A stretch of 27,250 bases of DNA from an uncultured Bacteroidales bacterium (GCA_937901185.1 CALCHR010000210.1:1-27250), one strand, 5' to 3'; shown: positions 1-7,638, numbered from the stretch's first letter. The notes: generated from the sequence alone by a model not told the origin. Numbers and translations are program-made.

Positions 1-346
1 CCACCTTGGTGGCTTTTTTACCGGGAGCTACCCAGCCGAGGAAGGTGGCTTCGGCCGCCGCATAGTCTATCGCCGGCACAGAAATCACCGTAGGCTGCGA
101 TTTGTCGAGCACCGAGCCATAAACGTTGCGCACCACTTCGCCATTCTTGTCTACTACGACAAGGCAACCCTGCAGATATTCCAAGGCATCGAAGGTCTTG
201 ACGGCTACCTGGTCGGCATCAGACGTCGGATTGTGTGGGTCCTCTGCCGGAGGAGTTTCCTGTGGATCGTCATCATTGTCACATGAAGTCAATGGCATCG
301 CTACGATGGCCATCGACAGGAGTAAGTAAATCCAATTCTTTTTCAT
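1..346 (-). CDS. Surface-exposed lipoprotein, N-terminal part (runs off left edge)
   Basis: Reading leftward from an ATG at 346, the frame stays open to the window edge (about 115 codons). The protein starts MKKNWIYLLLSMAIVAMPL and then has a lipobox L-T-S-C, so C22 should be lipidated after signal peptidase II cleavage. The next residues, DNDDDPQETPPAEDP, are strongly acidic. In Bacteroidota an acidic stretch just after the lipid cysteine is known to direct lipoproteins to the outer face of the outer membrane, so surface exposure is inferred. The mature part visible here (for example DALEYLQGCLVVVDKNGEVV) looks like a globular beta-rich domain, but I do not recognise the family. No partner gene is visible. 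An -7-like box (TAACTTTG on the minus strand, 433-440) lies about 87 bp upstream, without a well-spaced -33 box. Confidence 0.8.
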   Translation of the reverse strand, partial: MKKNWIYLLLSMAIVAMPLTSCDNDDDPQETPPAEDPHNPTSDADQVAVKTFDALEYLQGCLVVVDKNGEVVRNVYGSVLDKSQPTVISVPAIDYAAAEATFLGWVAPGKKATKV

Positions 347-756
347 ATTTCTTATTATTAAAATAAATAAAATTTCTACGCTCTATACAGCAAACTTGAA
401 GATTTTAACAGATGCTCAGGCTAAATTTTTCACAAAGTTAATTCTATGATTTCAAAGTAACTTAAAATCACGATTCACATTTTGGTCTATATTGGGTGGT
501 TTAATATACAAACTTAACAAATATAAACAGGTTTGTAAACAGGAAAAGTCCCAGAAACGCACCATTTACCGTTTTACAAACGCAATTAAAAGAAGTTTGA
601 AAGCCAAAACAATGTTGTTTCAAGTACAGTTTTTAGAGTACAGAGAACAACAGTTGAGCTGAATGCGAACAGGCTCGCGAAAGTATGTGTAAGTCTGAGT
701 ATTCCGTGTGAGAAAATTTGCACTGTGCATTTCGTATAGCGTATACAGCAGTGCGC

Positions 757-841
757 AGAGACGTCCCATCGGGGCATCTATCAATCAATTACATTTTTGG
801 GTAGGTGGTGCATTAGGGAGACGCCCCATTGGGACGTCTCT
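757..841. repeat. Inverted pair of GACGTCCC palindromes (REP/MITE-like)
   Basis: Two related imperfect palindromes face each other. The left one (758-779) reads GAGACGTCCCATCGGGGC followed by ATCT. The right one (818-840) reads GAGACGCCCCATTGGGACG followed by TCTC. Each can fold on itself. The reverse complement of the right one matches the left one at about 19 of 22 positions, so together they also form a larger stem-loop with 38 bp between the arms. Palindromes with GAGACG...CGTCTC ends are, from general experience, common dispersed repeats between genes in Bacteroidales. Whether these are non-autonomous mobile elements or transcript-end structures cannot be told from one locus. Confidence 0.65.
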
Positions 842-1030
842 ACGTTGGGTGCAGCGTGCAAACCAGCGTTTGAGTCTAACCATCTTGTCTACTTGCCTAC
901 TAAAATTTTGACAAAATTCTTTTGTTGAAATTTTTAATATCCTCTAACACTGCTCAAAAAGTAAAAAATAAACTTCTGTTAAGAAGAACTTAGAAAGTTC
1001 CGAGGTTTCCCTATAGATTCCTTTCTTTTT

Positions 1031-1152
1031 CTTAGTAGTTACTTTCGCGTTCTTAGTAGTTACCGAATTTTTCCTAGTAGTTACCGAAATTTACCTAGCT
1101 TTTACCTAAGAAACGGCTGAAAATGACTACTGATTTTCAGATGGTTACAAAA
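1031..1152 (+). repeat. CTAG-phased dispersed repeat, copy A
   Basis: Four tandem units of exactly 21 bp start at 1031, 1052, 1073 and 1094, with TTAG/CTAG tetramers at 1032, 1053, 1074 and 1095. Units 2 and 3 read CTTAGTAGTTACCGAATTT and CCTAGTAGTTACCGAAATTT. They lead into a tail shared with two other intergenic sites in this window. The 60-bp core (1093-1152) matches copy C at 48 positions and copy B at 43. The tail can fold: CTGAAAAT (1117-1124) pairs with ATTTTCAG (1133-1140) around the loop GACTACTG. It lies about 220 bp upstream of the small membrane protein gene and does not look like its promoter. Function unknown. Confidence 0.85.
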
Positions 1153-1284
1153 CGACAGAATAGGATAAAGAAACCCATGGTTTTCTTCTATTGGGAGTTT
1201 TCCCGGATGCGCCTATTTAGAACGTTTCGCCTATAGGACGAGGAGAAATATAACATTCTTCTGCATCTCTTACCTACTCTTTCA

Positions 1285-1303
1285 TATCTTTGTTGTATAT
1301 TTG
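1285..1303 (+). promoter_or_regulatory. Candidate promoter boxes for 1374-2223
   Basis: Two overlapping matches to the Bacteroidota -7 consensus TAnnTTTG are present: TATCTTTG (1285-1292) and TATATTTG (1296-1303). No clean TTTG -33 box is found at the usual 17-23 bp spacing; TTCTG near 1257 is the nearest. A start site near 1309 would give a leader of about 65 nt containing the small hairpin TCTCC-GAAAA-GGAGA (1316-1330). Confidence 0.45.
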
Positions 1304-1373
1304 CAGCCTATATCATCTCCGAAAAGGAGAAAATCTAAGCTAGAGGCTATACAATAATATATATATAATAAGT

Positions 1374-1586
1374 ATGGTGAAATTATTTCTGCTCATTGCG
1401 GCTATCTGCGCTGCAGCTATCGCGCTATTGTGTGTCAAAGTGCTCTTTGGCAAGAAGTTTGTACATACACACGTGGACGGCAACGGGGCTCTCAACAAAC
1501 AAGGTATCCACTGCGTACAGGCGCAGGACGAGGAAGCCAGAGCCGTGAGCGGCAGAGGAGTGAGAGAGAGAAGCAGAGAGAAGTGA
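1374..1586 (+). CDS. Small single-pass membrane protein, Bacteroidota-type
   Basis: A 70-residue protein with one strong N-terminal hydrophobic helix (about residues 4-24, VKLFLLIAAICAAAIALLCV), then a basic/polar region with FGKKFVHTHVDGN and GIHCVQAQDEEAR. The H-x-H-x-DGN...L-x-x-x-GI-x-CVQ pattern resembles short conserved Bacteroidota proteins of unknown function that I have seen annotated only as hypothetical. The C-terminal tail is rich in Arg, Glu and Ser and looks disordered. It lies 49 bp ahead of the OmpH-like gene on the same strand, so the two are probably co-transcribed. A frame starting at 1430 overlaps it but lacks any hydrophobic start and is not preferred. Function not known. 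Confidence 0.65.
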   Translation: MVKLFLLIAAICAAAIALLCVKVLFGKKFVHTHVDGNGALNKQGIHCVQAQDEEARAVSGRGVRERSREK

Positions 1587-1635
1587 CAGAGAAAGATAGT
1601 TTTTTTAGCATTTAATTTTTTAAGAGATAAAAAGT

Positions 1636-2223
1636 ATGATGAAGTATTTAAGAAATTTCGCAGTCTGCGCTGCAGCGCTTGTACTGTGTGCGGCTTGTGC
1701 TGACAAGAAAAACGAACCGGCCTCGGCGGTCAATGCTCAGACCCCTCAGGAGAAAGCTGAAGGACTGAAGGTGGCTTATGTGGAAATTGACAGCATCATG
1801 TCAAAATATACTTACTGCGTGGAGCAAGCTAAGGTGCTCGAACAGCACAGCAAGAACTATCAGAACCAGCTTGCGTCTAAGGGACAGGCTCTGCAGAACG
1901 CAGCGATGAGTTTCCAGCAGAAAGTGCAGCAGGGCACCATCACCGAAGAAGAGGCCATGAAGGAACAGGCTTCGCTGCAGAAACAGCAGGAGAACTTGCA
2001 GCGCTTGCAGGAAAACCTCGCAGTAAAGTTTGACGAGGAGCAACAGGCTTTCAACCAAGCATTGAGAGACAGCGTACACCATTTCCTGGCCGACTATAAC
2101 AAAGAGAAGAAGTATAACTTGATTCTGACAAAGTCGGGCGATAATATTTTGTATGCCGACCAGACAATGGACATCACCGAAGAAGTGGTAACCGGTCTGA
2201 ACAACAGATATAAGAAGAAATAA
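1636..2223 (+). CDS. OmpH/Skp-family periplasmic chaperone-like lipoprotein
   Basis: A 195-residue protein. The N-terminus (MMKYLRNFAVCAAALVL then C-A-A-C) is a lipoprotein signal with C21 as the likely lipidated cysteine, so it is probably membrane anchored rather than free like E. coli Skp. VAYVEIDSIMSKY (about 47-59) is the usual first strand of the OmpH fold. Residues about 60-140 are a long Gln/Glu/Ala-rich coiled coil forming the 'tentacle' of Skp-like chaperones. YNLILTKSGDNILYADQTMD returns to the body domain and resembles the C-terminus of Bacteroides OmpH proteins. The family holds unfolded outer membrane proteins in the periplasm; that role is inferred from the fold. The start is fixed by the signal peptide. 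It follows the small membrane protein gene at 1374-1586. Confidence 0.85.
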   Translation: MMKYLRNFAVCAAALVLCAACADKKNEPASAVNAQTPQEKAEGLKVAYVEIDSIMSKYTYCVEQAKVLEQHSKNYQNQLASKGQALQNAAMSFQQKVQQGTITEEEAMKEQASLQKQQENLQRLQENLAVKFDEEQQAFNQALRDSVHHFLADYNKEKKYNLILTKSGDNILYADQTMDITEEVVTGLNNRYKKK

Positions 2224-2232
2224 GAGGTGCCT

Positions 2233-2262
2233 GGAGGAGCCTCGCAGGCTTGAGACTCCTCC
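2233..2262 (+). terminator. GC-rich hairpin after the ompH-like gene
   Basis: GGAGGAGCCTC (2233-2243) pairs with GAGACTCCTCC (2252-2262) over 11 positions with one mismatch and an 8-nt loop. No T-run follows, so it may be a weak or Rho-assisted terminator, or an mRNA-stabilising 3' end between the ompH-like gene and the next gene. Confidence 0.45.
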
Positions 2263-2310
2263 CCGCTCCTTCTATAAGAAGAATAATTGGTTTACTAAAT
2301 TATATACATT

Positions 2311-4332
2311 ATGAGAAAATTTTTACTTTTCAACTTGATGCTGTGCTGCGCTTTGGCAGCCGGCGCTCAGACGCTTGCCAAGCTTGGCAAGGTCAACATG
2401 ACTCCTAAGCCGGAGACCGTTATCGAAAAGAGCACAACGCCTCTTCAGAAGATGGAAGCCAAAGGTCTCTCTCTCGCAGGAAAAGACACTCGCGCAGTAG
2501 AGGACTACGTGATGAACCCCCAAATCCTGACAAACAACGCTATGTATCTGGACATCTATGGTGCACAGGTAGGTCTTAGCGGCCAGGTAGCTGTGGGTAC
2601 TTACTACAATTCGTATCTCGTTTCTCGCTTTGGCAATAACAAGATTAAAAAAATTCACACCGTTTTCGGCACCGGCACTCAAGAGGCTACCGTATGGATT
2701 AAGAAGAACATCAACGGCCAGAGCCTTTGGGAGACCACTTTGACCAACATGGAAACAAACAAGATGGTATCTATCGACTGCGACTATGAGTTGGATGGCG
2801 AAGGCTTCTTCCTTGGCTATACAGCTACCGGTAATTTCCAGTCTGCTATTATCTTCTTCACAGAGAACACAGTAGGCGACTACACCTTAATTGTGGGTGA
2901 CGGCAGACAATGGCAGGACTTCTCTTCAGAGGGTAGCACCATCTTCCTTTGCGAGACAGAAGGCGACTACGGCTTGCCCAAGAACGATATCGTTTTGACA
3001 AACATTTCTTTCGTGGACCGCGCTATGGCAGGCGAGAAGTATAATATGGTAGGTGAGTTTGTAAACTTTGGTTGCTACCCCGTAATGTCATACAACGCCA
3101 AACTTACCATCGACGGCAAAGAGCAGATGGTAGAGGTTAAGTGTGACACCACCGGCTACATGGGTCTTTGCGAGTTTTCTATCCCCGGTATAGCTCCCGA
3201 ACATAGCGGCCGCTACGAGAGCATTCTCGAAGTGACCGAGGTAAACGGTGAGCCCGACACCTATGCTTCTAACAACATCGCCGAATGCGAGTTGATTGCC
3301 CTGAGCCAATCATTCCCGCGCAAGGCTGTGATGGAAGAATTGACCGGTACTTGGTGCGGCTGGTGTCCTCGCGGAGCCGTGGCTATCGAAAACTTGAAGA
3401 GAGACTACCCCAACGACTTCATCGCTATCGCTATCCACGGACCTTCTGATTCAAACGACCCCTTCAAGGCAGCCTCTTATATGGAACTGGCTGATGCCGG
3501 ATTCGGTTTCCCCTCAGCTATCTTGAACCGCCTCACTGTGGTAGACCCCTACTACGGCTTTGATACCAACGTAAACTATGGCATCAAGGACGTTGTCGAC
3601 ATCATCACCAAGCTCCCCACCGAGGCTCAAATGGGTATTAGCAGTACTCTCTCTGACGACGAGAGCCAGTTGGAGGTGACTTCTCACATTAGATTTGCTC
3701 TGAACCACGACGAGTGTCCTTACATGGTGGGCTATGTTCTCCTTGAAGACAAATTGACCGGAGTACAGGCCAACTACTACTCAAACCAAGTGGCTCAACA
3801 ATACGGAATCACTGAAGCCGGACTTCCCGCAGACTTGAAGCCCTTGTATCAGAAGAAGTATCAATACACCAACATCTTCGAAGATGTGGCAAGAGGTATC
3901 TACGACTGCTTCGGCATTGAAGGCAGCTTGAGCGGAGCCATCTCAAGAGACCAAGTGAAAACACACACCTGCACCATCGAGTTGCCCGCTAATATTAAAA
4001 ATATCGACAACGTTTCTGTAGTAGCTCTTCTCTTCGACAACATCACCGGCGAAATCATCGCAGCAGAGAAAGCTTTCGTAGGCGAAGCTGTATTGACCGG
4101 AATCGAGACTGTAACAGAAAACGAGATGAACGCCAGCGTGAAAGCTGTAGCAGGCAATCTGGTCATTGCGGCCCAAAATGCTACTGCCAACATCTATAAC
4201 GCTGAAGGTAAGTTGCTCCATTCTGAAGCTGTGAACGGCGAGGCTACCGTATCCACCCAGAACATGCATGGCACCATCATTGTAAGAGTAGAGAACGGTA
4301 ATGACGCCTTCGTAAAGAAGATCGCTCTCTAA
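2311..4332 (+). CDS. Secreted Omp28-like protein with thioredoxin-fold CxxC motif
   Basis: A 673-residue protein with a clear signal peptide (MRKFLLFNLMLCCALAAGAQ). Residues about 60-330 are beta-rich with no motif I can name. From about 330 a thioredoxin-like domain begins: AVMEELTGTWCGWCPRG contains C349-G-W-C352, followed by helix, strand and GFGFPSAILNR, where the proline before the strand is the usual cis-Pro position. This combination is typical of Bacteroidales 'Omp28-related' proteins. The last about 75 residues (from LTGIETVTENE) form a small beta domain ending in IIVRVENGNDAFVKKIAL, which resembles a type IX secretion sorting domain. Thiol-disulfide or surface-binding roles are possible, but the substrate is unknown. 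It stands between a hairpin and a strong terminator, so it may be its own unit. TATA-rich DNA precedes the ATG and no clear -7 box is seen. Confidence 0.8.
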   Translation: MRKFLLFNLMLCCALAAGAQTLAKLGKVNMTPKPETVIEKSTTPLQKMEAKGLSLAGKDTRAVEDYVMNPQILTNNAMYLDIYGAQVGLSGQVAVGTYYNSYLVSRFGNNKIKKIHTVFGTGTQEATVWIKKNINGQSLWETTLTNMETNKMVSIDCDYELDGEGFFLGYTATGNFQSAIIFFTENTVGDYTLIVGDGRQWQDFSSEGSTIFLCETEGDYGLPKNDIVLTNISFVDRAMAGEKYNMVGEFVNFGCYPVMSYNAKLTIDGKEQMVEVKCDTTGYMGLCEFSIPGIAPEHSGRYESILEVTEVNGEPDTYASNNIAECELIALSQSFPRKAVMEELTGTWCGWCPRGAVAIENLKRDYPNDFIAIAIHGPSDSNDPFKAASYMELADAGFGFPSAILNRLTVVDPYYGFDTNVNYGIKDVVDIITKLPTEAQMGISSTLSDDESQLEVTSHIRFALNHDECPYMVGYVLLEDKLTGVQANYYSNQVAQQYGITEAGLPADLKPLYQKKYQYTNIFEDVARGIYDCFGIEGSLSGAISRDQVKTHTCTIELPANIKNIDNVSVVALLFDNITGEIIAAEKAFVGEAVLTGIETVTENEMNASVKAVAGNLVIAAQNATANIYNAEGKLLHSEAVNGEATVSTQNMHGTIIVRVENGNDAFVKKIAL

Positions 4333-4356
4333 GGTAACTCTCTCTTAAAATACACA

Positions 4357-4398
4357 AAGCAGCCGGTTAGGGTCACACCTAAGCCGGTTGCTTTTTTA
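4357..4398 (+). terminator. Rho-independent terminator of the Omp28-like gene
   Basis: GCAGCCGGTTAGG and CCTAAGCCGGTTGC pair almost fully around the loop GTCACA and are followed by TTTTTTATT. The hairpin starts about 25 bp after the stop codon at 4332. Confidence 0.85.
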
Positions 4399-4487
4399 TT
4401 GTCTACACCCGATAGAGAAAGTAGCGACCAGTGCGTAATGAGAACATAGGCTGTACCGAGTAAGGATAAAAAAAACATAGTTTTTTA

Positions 4488-4518
4488 TTGCCTCTTCTCT
4501 CTCCTTTCTGTAATTTTG
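4488..4518 (+). promoter_or_regulatory. Promoter of mltG-dnaG
   Basis: The -7 box TAATTTTG (4511-4518) matches TAnnTTTG exactly. The -33 box is the TTG of TTTTATTG (TTG at 4488-4490), 20 bp upstream, which is normal spacing for a Bacteroidota primary-sigma promoter. The predicted start site near 4525 gives a leader of about 18 nt to the ATG at 4543. This argues against the in-frame TTG at 4516, which lies inside the -7 box. Confidence 0.75.
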
Positions 4519-4542
4519 CAGAACGACTATTTACTTTCAGAG

Positions 4543-5580
4543 ATGCTTATAAAAAGAAAATACATATATATTATAGTTGCCCTGTCGCTGCTGTTCGGTC
4601 TGTTAGCTTGTGCCGTGGCAGGATATTCTTATGTTGCTCTTACCTCTTTCAACAAGAGCGAAAAGCCCTATCACCTGTATATTGACAGAGATGATTCAGC
4701 AGATTCTGTCCTCAATAAACTCCGCCCCATTAGTGGACACTGGGAATATAAAGCCTTAGAACTAATAACCAAGGCCGACCGCTACGAGCAAATGGTGAAG
4801 ACCGGACATTACATAATTCCAAACGGGGAAAGCACATTTAACCTATACAGAAAATTGAGAGGGGGAATAGAAACGCCCGTCATGTTAGTGGTGCCCGCAG
4901 TGAGAACAATGAACGACATGGCCCTCCGACTGTCAAAATCCCTGATGGTCGACTCGGCAGAACTTGCTCGGAATTTTGCAGACAGCAGTTTCTGTGGCAT
5001 ATTTAAGAAAACACCGGAAACCATCAGCTGCTTGTTTATCCCCAACAGCTATGAGGTATATTGGGACATTACCCCGGCCGAACTGCTCCAGCGTATGCAA
5101 AAAGAGAGCAACCGTTTCTGGACTGAGAAAAGAAAGAAGCAGGCCGAAGTTCTTGGCCTTAGTCTGGAAGAGGTGATTACCCTGGCCTCCATAGTAGAAC
5201 AAGAAACTATCTATGCTCCTGAAAAAAGCACCGTAGCCGGAATGTATCTCAATCGTCTACGGCGAGGCATGTTGCTACAAGCTGACCCCACAGTAAAGTT
5301 TGCCCTTAAAGATTTCCAGCTTCGCCGCATCCTGCATAAACACCTTGCGGTAGAAAGTCCCTACAACACTTATTTATATCCGGGACTTCCTCCGGGCCCA
5401 ATATGTGTTCCCTCCATTCAATCCATTGATGCCGTACTAAATGCTGCCACACATAATTATATATATATGTGTGCCAAAGAAGATTTCTCCGGCTCTCACA
5501 ATTTTGCTACAAACTACGCCCAGCATCAGCGCAATGCCCGCAAATATGCTGCAGCCCTCAATGCCAAAAAGATAAAATAG
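4543..5580 (+). CDS. mltG: Endolytic murein transglycosylase MltG (YceG-like)
   Basis: A 345-residue inner-membrane protein that cuts nascent peptidoglycan glycan strands and so sets their length. The start ATG at 4543 gives MLIKRKYIYIIVALSLLFGLLACAV, a classic signal anchor, and sits 25 bp after the -7 box; an in-frame TTG at 4516 would lie within that box. A LysM-like region follows (YHLYIDRDDSADSVLNKL). The catalytic motif ASIVEQET places the essential glutamate at E219, and GMYLNRL and LQADPTVKFAL are family signatures. The C-terminus has YPGLPPGPICVPS and GSHNFATNYAQHQRN, so the protein is complete. dnaG starts 18 bp after the stop, and the two are very likely one operon, a pairing of wall growth with replication priming. 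Confidence 0.95.
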   Translation: MLIKRKYIYIIVALSLLFGLLACAVAGYSYVALTSFNKSEKPYHLYIDRDDSADSVLNKLRPISGHWEYKALELITKADRYEQMVKTGHYIIPNGESTFNLYRKLRGGIETPVMLVVPAVRTMNDMALRLSKSLMVDSAELARNFADSSFCGIFKKTPETISCLFIPNSYEVYWDITPAELLQRMQKESNRFWTEKRKKQAEVLGLSLEEVITLASIVEQETIYAPEKSTVAGMYLNRLRRGMLLQADPTVKFALKDFQLRRILHKHLAVESPYNTYLYPGLPPGPICVPSIQSIDAVLNAATHNYIYMCAKEDFSGSHNFATNYAQHQRNARKYAAALNAKKIK

Positions 5581-5598
5581 CCCCTCTTTCTACACCCT

Positions 5599-7548
5599 AT
5601 GATAGACAGACAAACGATTGACCGCGTGATGAACGCCACGGATATTGTAGACGTGGTGAAAGAGTTTGTGACACTACGCAAAGCGGGCGTGAACTACAAA
5701 GGCCTCTGCCCTTTTCACGAAGAAAAGACCCCGAGTTTTGTAGTATCACCCTCCAAACAACTCTGCAAGTGTTTCTCCTGCGGAAAGGGAGGGAATGCGG
5801 TCCACTTTGTCATGGAGCATGAGCAACTCACCTACCCCGAAGCAATCAAATGGTTAGGGAAAAAATACGGCATTGAAGTGCAGGACATAGAGCTCACTGA
5901 CGAGGAGCGAGAAGCGTCCAACGAGCGCGAGAGTATGTTTGTCCTAAATGAATGGGCACGGCAGTATTTTGAAGAAACCCTCTCCTCTACTCCTGACGGC
6001 ATTGCCATCGGCATGGCCTACTTCAGAAGCCGCGGATTCCGCGACGACATCATCCGTAAATTCCAATTAGGCTATTCCTCTTCCGAAAGAGACCTTTTGG
6101 CAAAAACCGCCATTCAAAAAGGATATAGCGAAGAACTGCTACTAAAAACCGGTTTGTGTTATCGCACAGACGACGGACGCCTGCTTGACAGATATCACGG
6201 ACGTGTTATCTTCCCCGTTCATACCATCTCCGGAAAGGTGGTAGCCTTCGGTGGCCGCATACTTGGTTCTGATAAGAAAATAGCCAAGTATGTCAACTCA
6301 CCAGAATCAGAAATCTACAGTAAGAGCCATGAACTCTATGGTCTCTATCAAGCCAAGCATGCCATAGTGAAACAAGGTCGTTGCTTTCTTGTAGAAGGTT
6401 ACACCGACGTCATCTCCATGCACCAGAGTGGCATAGAAAACGTAGTTGCATCTTCCGGAACCTCTCTTACTCAAGGCCAGATTCGTCTGCTTCATCGTTT
6501 CACCACCGACATCACCGTACTTTACGACGGCGACAGCGCAGGTATCAAAGCCAGTTTGCGAGGTATCGACATGCTTCTTGCTGAAGGGCTCAATGTAAAA
6601 GTGCTATTGCTGCCCGACGGAGAAGACCCCGACAGCTTCGCACGAGGTCGAAGTGCTTCCGAGTTTCAAGCCTATATAGACGAGCACCAAACGGACTTTA
6701 TCAAGTTTAAGACAAACTTACTACTTGCCGACTGCGGCCAAGATCCCATCAAGCGCTCTAAGCTCATCACGGATATTGTAAACAGCATTGCTGCTATTCC
6801 AAGTTCGATAGTGCGACAGATGTATATCCGCCAATGTGCTACCTTGCTCGATGTTGAAGAACGTCTCATCGCCAATGAAGTCAGCATAGTTATTCGCGCA
6901 GCCGCTAATGGAGAAACACCGGCTTCCACATCAGACAAGACAGACAAGGAAGAAGAACAAAAAGCCGCAGCCACCACTCCTCTCATCATCCGTACATCTT
7001 GTGAAAATGAAGAACGGCTCTTAGTGCAAGTCATTATTAAATATGGCGAACAAATTTTATTTCAAGGAGCAGAAGATGGGAATACAGAAACAGCCCCTTA
7101 TTGCGTAGTGCGTTTCGTAGCAGAAGAACTAGCCACCGATGGTTTAGCCTTTAGCAATCCCCACTATGCTGCTATTCTAAAAGAAGCGCTATCTGCTTGT
7201 CAAAACCCACAGTTTGTAGCCTTAAACCATTTTCTCCGTCATCCAGACCCCACCGTCAGCCAAATAGCTGCAGATCTAGCCGACGACAAATACAGACTTA
7301 GCACCAGGCAACAAGAAATGTATAAAGACGAAGCTGACAGACTTGACGAACTGGTACCTCGTCTGCTCCACGATTTCAAACACAGCGCTCTACGTCAGTT
7401 GATGAAGCAAGTGCTCACCCAGCTTCAAGACCCTGAGGTCCTAAAGGATACAGAAAGAGCCACATCTCTGATGCAGCAATACAAACAGTTATCTGAGACA
7501 GAAAAACAATTTGCCCAAGTACTCGGACAGCGAGTTGTATTGCTATAA
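5599..7548 (+). CDS. dnaG: DNA primase DnaG
   Basis: A 649-residue primase that lays down RNA primers at the replication fork. The N-terminal CHC2 zinc-ribbon has C37-x2-H40 and C58-x2-C61 as ligands. The central TOPRIM catalytic core shows EGYTD (E266-D270) and YDGDSAG (D310 and D312), which bind the catalytic metal ions. KYVNSPESEIYSKSHELYG and FPVHTISGKVVAFGGR are typical of the RNA polymerase-like domain. The last about 200 residues, separated by a Glu/Lys/Ala/Thr-rich linker near 440-460, are weakly conserved and should form the helicase-binding domain. Length is normal for Bacteroidales. It follows mltG by 18 bp and shares its promoter. No clear terminator follows directly; the hairpin at 7611-7638 is the first candidate. 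Confidence 0.97.
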   Translation: MIDRQTIDRVMNATDIVDVVKEFVTLRKAGVNYKGLCPFHEEKTPSFVVSPSKQLCKCFSCGKGGNAVHFVMEHEQLTYPEAIKWLGKKYGIEVQDIELTDEEREASNERESMFVLNEWARQYFEETLSSTPDGIAIGMAYFRSRGFRDDIIRKFQLGYSSSERDLLAKTAIQKGYSEELLLKTGLCYRTDDGRLLDRYHGRVIFPVHTISGKVVAFGGRILGSDKKIAKYVNSPESEIYSKSHELYGLYQAKHAIVKQGRCFLVEGYTDVISMHQSGIENVVASSGTSLTQGQIRLLHRFTTDITVLYDGDSAGIKASLRGIDMLLAEGLNVKVLLLPDGEDPDSFARGRSASEFQAYIDEHQTDFIKFKTNLLLADCGQDPIKRSKLITDIVNSIAAIPSSIVRQMYIRQCATLLDVEERLIANEVSIVIRAAANGETPASTSDKTDKEEEQKAAATTPLIIRTSCENEERLLVQVIIKYGEQILFQGAEDGNTETAPYCVVRFVAEELATDGLAFSNPHYAAILKEALSACQNPQFVALNHFLRHPDPTVSQIAADLADDKYRLSTRQQEMYKDEADRLDELVPRLLHDFKHSALRQLMKQVLTQLQDPEVLKDTERATSLMQQYKQLSETEKQFAQVLGQRVVLL

Positions 7549-7610
7549 AAGAATCACTAAGATTTTTTTCTTCCAATAGTTGGAATTCCTCCCCGAATCT
7601 CTATAAACCC

Positions 7611-7638
7611 CGTACATAAATAGCGCCATTTATGTACG
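7611..7638. terminator. Perfect 11-bp hairpin downstream of dnaG
   Basis: CGTACATAAAT (7611-7621) and ATTTATGTACG (7628-7638) are exact inverted repeats around a 6-nt loop. Downstream is ACTGGGATTTTATTC, a poor T-run. It may end dnaG transcripts or bind a protein; the arms are AT-rich, which is unusual for a terminator. Confidence 0.4.

Larger units (their letters stand above)
347..1373. other. Long gene-free region between divergent genes
   Basis: No convincing gene is present: short open frames here lack signal sequences, recognisable domains or promoters. The stretch is AT-rich and holds a pair of GACGTCCC palindromes (757-841), one copy of the CTAG-phased dispersed repeat (1031-1152), and promoter-like boxes just ahead of the gene at 1374. 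A short direct repeat, AAACAGGTTTGTAAACAGG (525-543), is also present. The remaining DNA (about 550-750 and 1153-1280) shows nothing I can name. Confidence 0.7.

Noticed and set aside
126..329. Plus-strand open frame of 67 codons at the left edge
   Set aside because: It is antisense to the lipoprotein gene, whose signal peptide, lipobox and acidic export stretch are convincing.
1031..1114. CRISPR-like array
   Set aside because: Four 21-bp units follow directly on each other with no unique spacers, and no cas genes are in the window.
1430..1615. Second frame overlapping the small membrane protein gene
   Set aside because: It lacks the hydrophobic N-terminus and has only a low-complexity Arg/Ser tail; the frame from 1374 is better supported.
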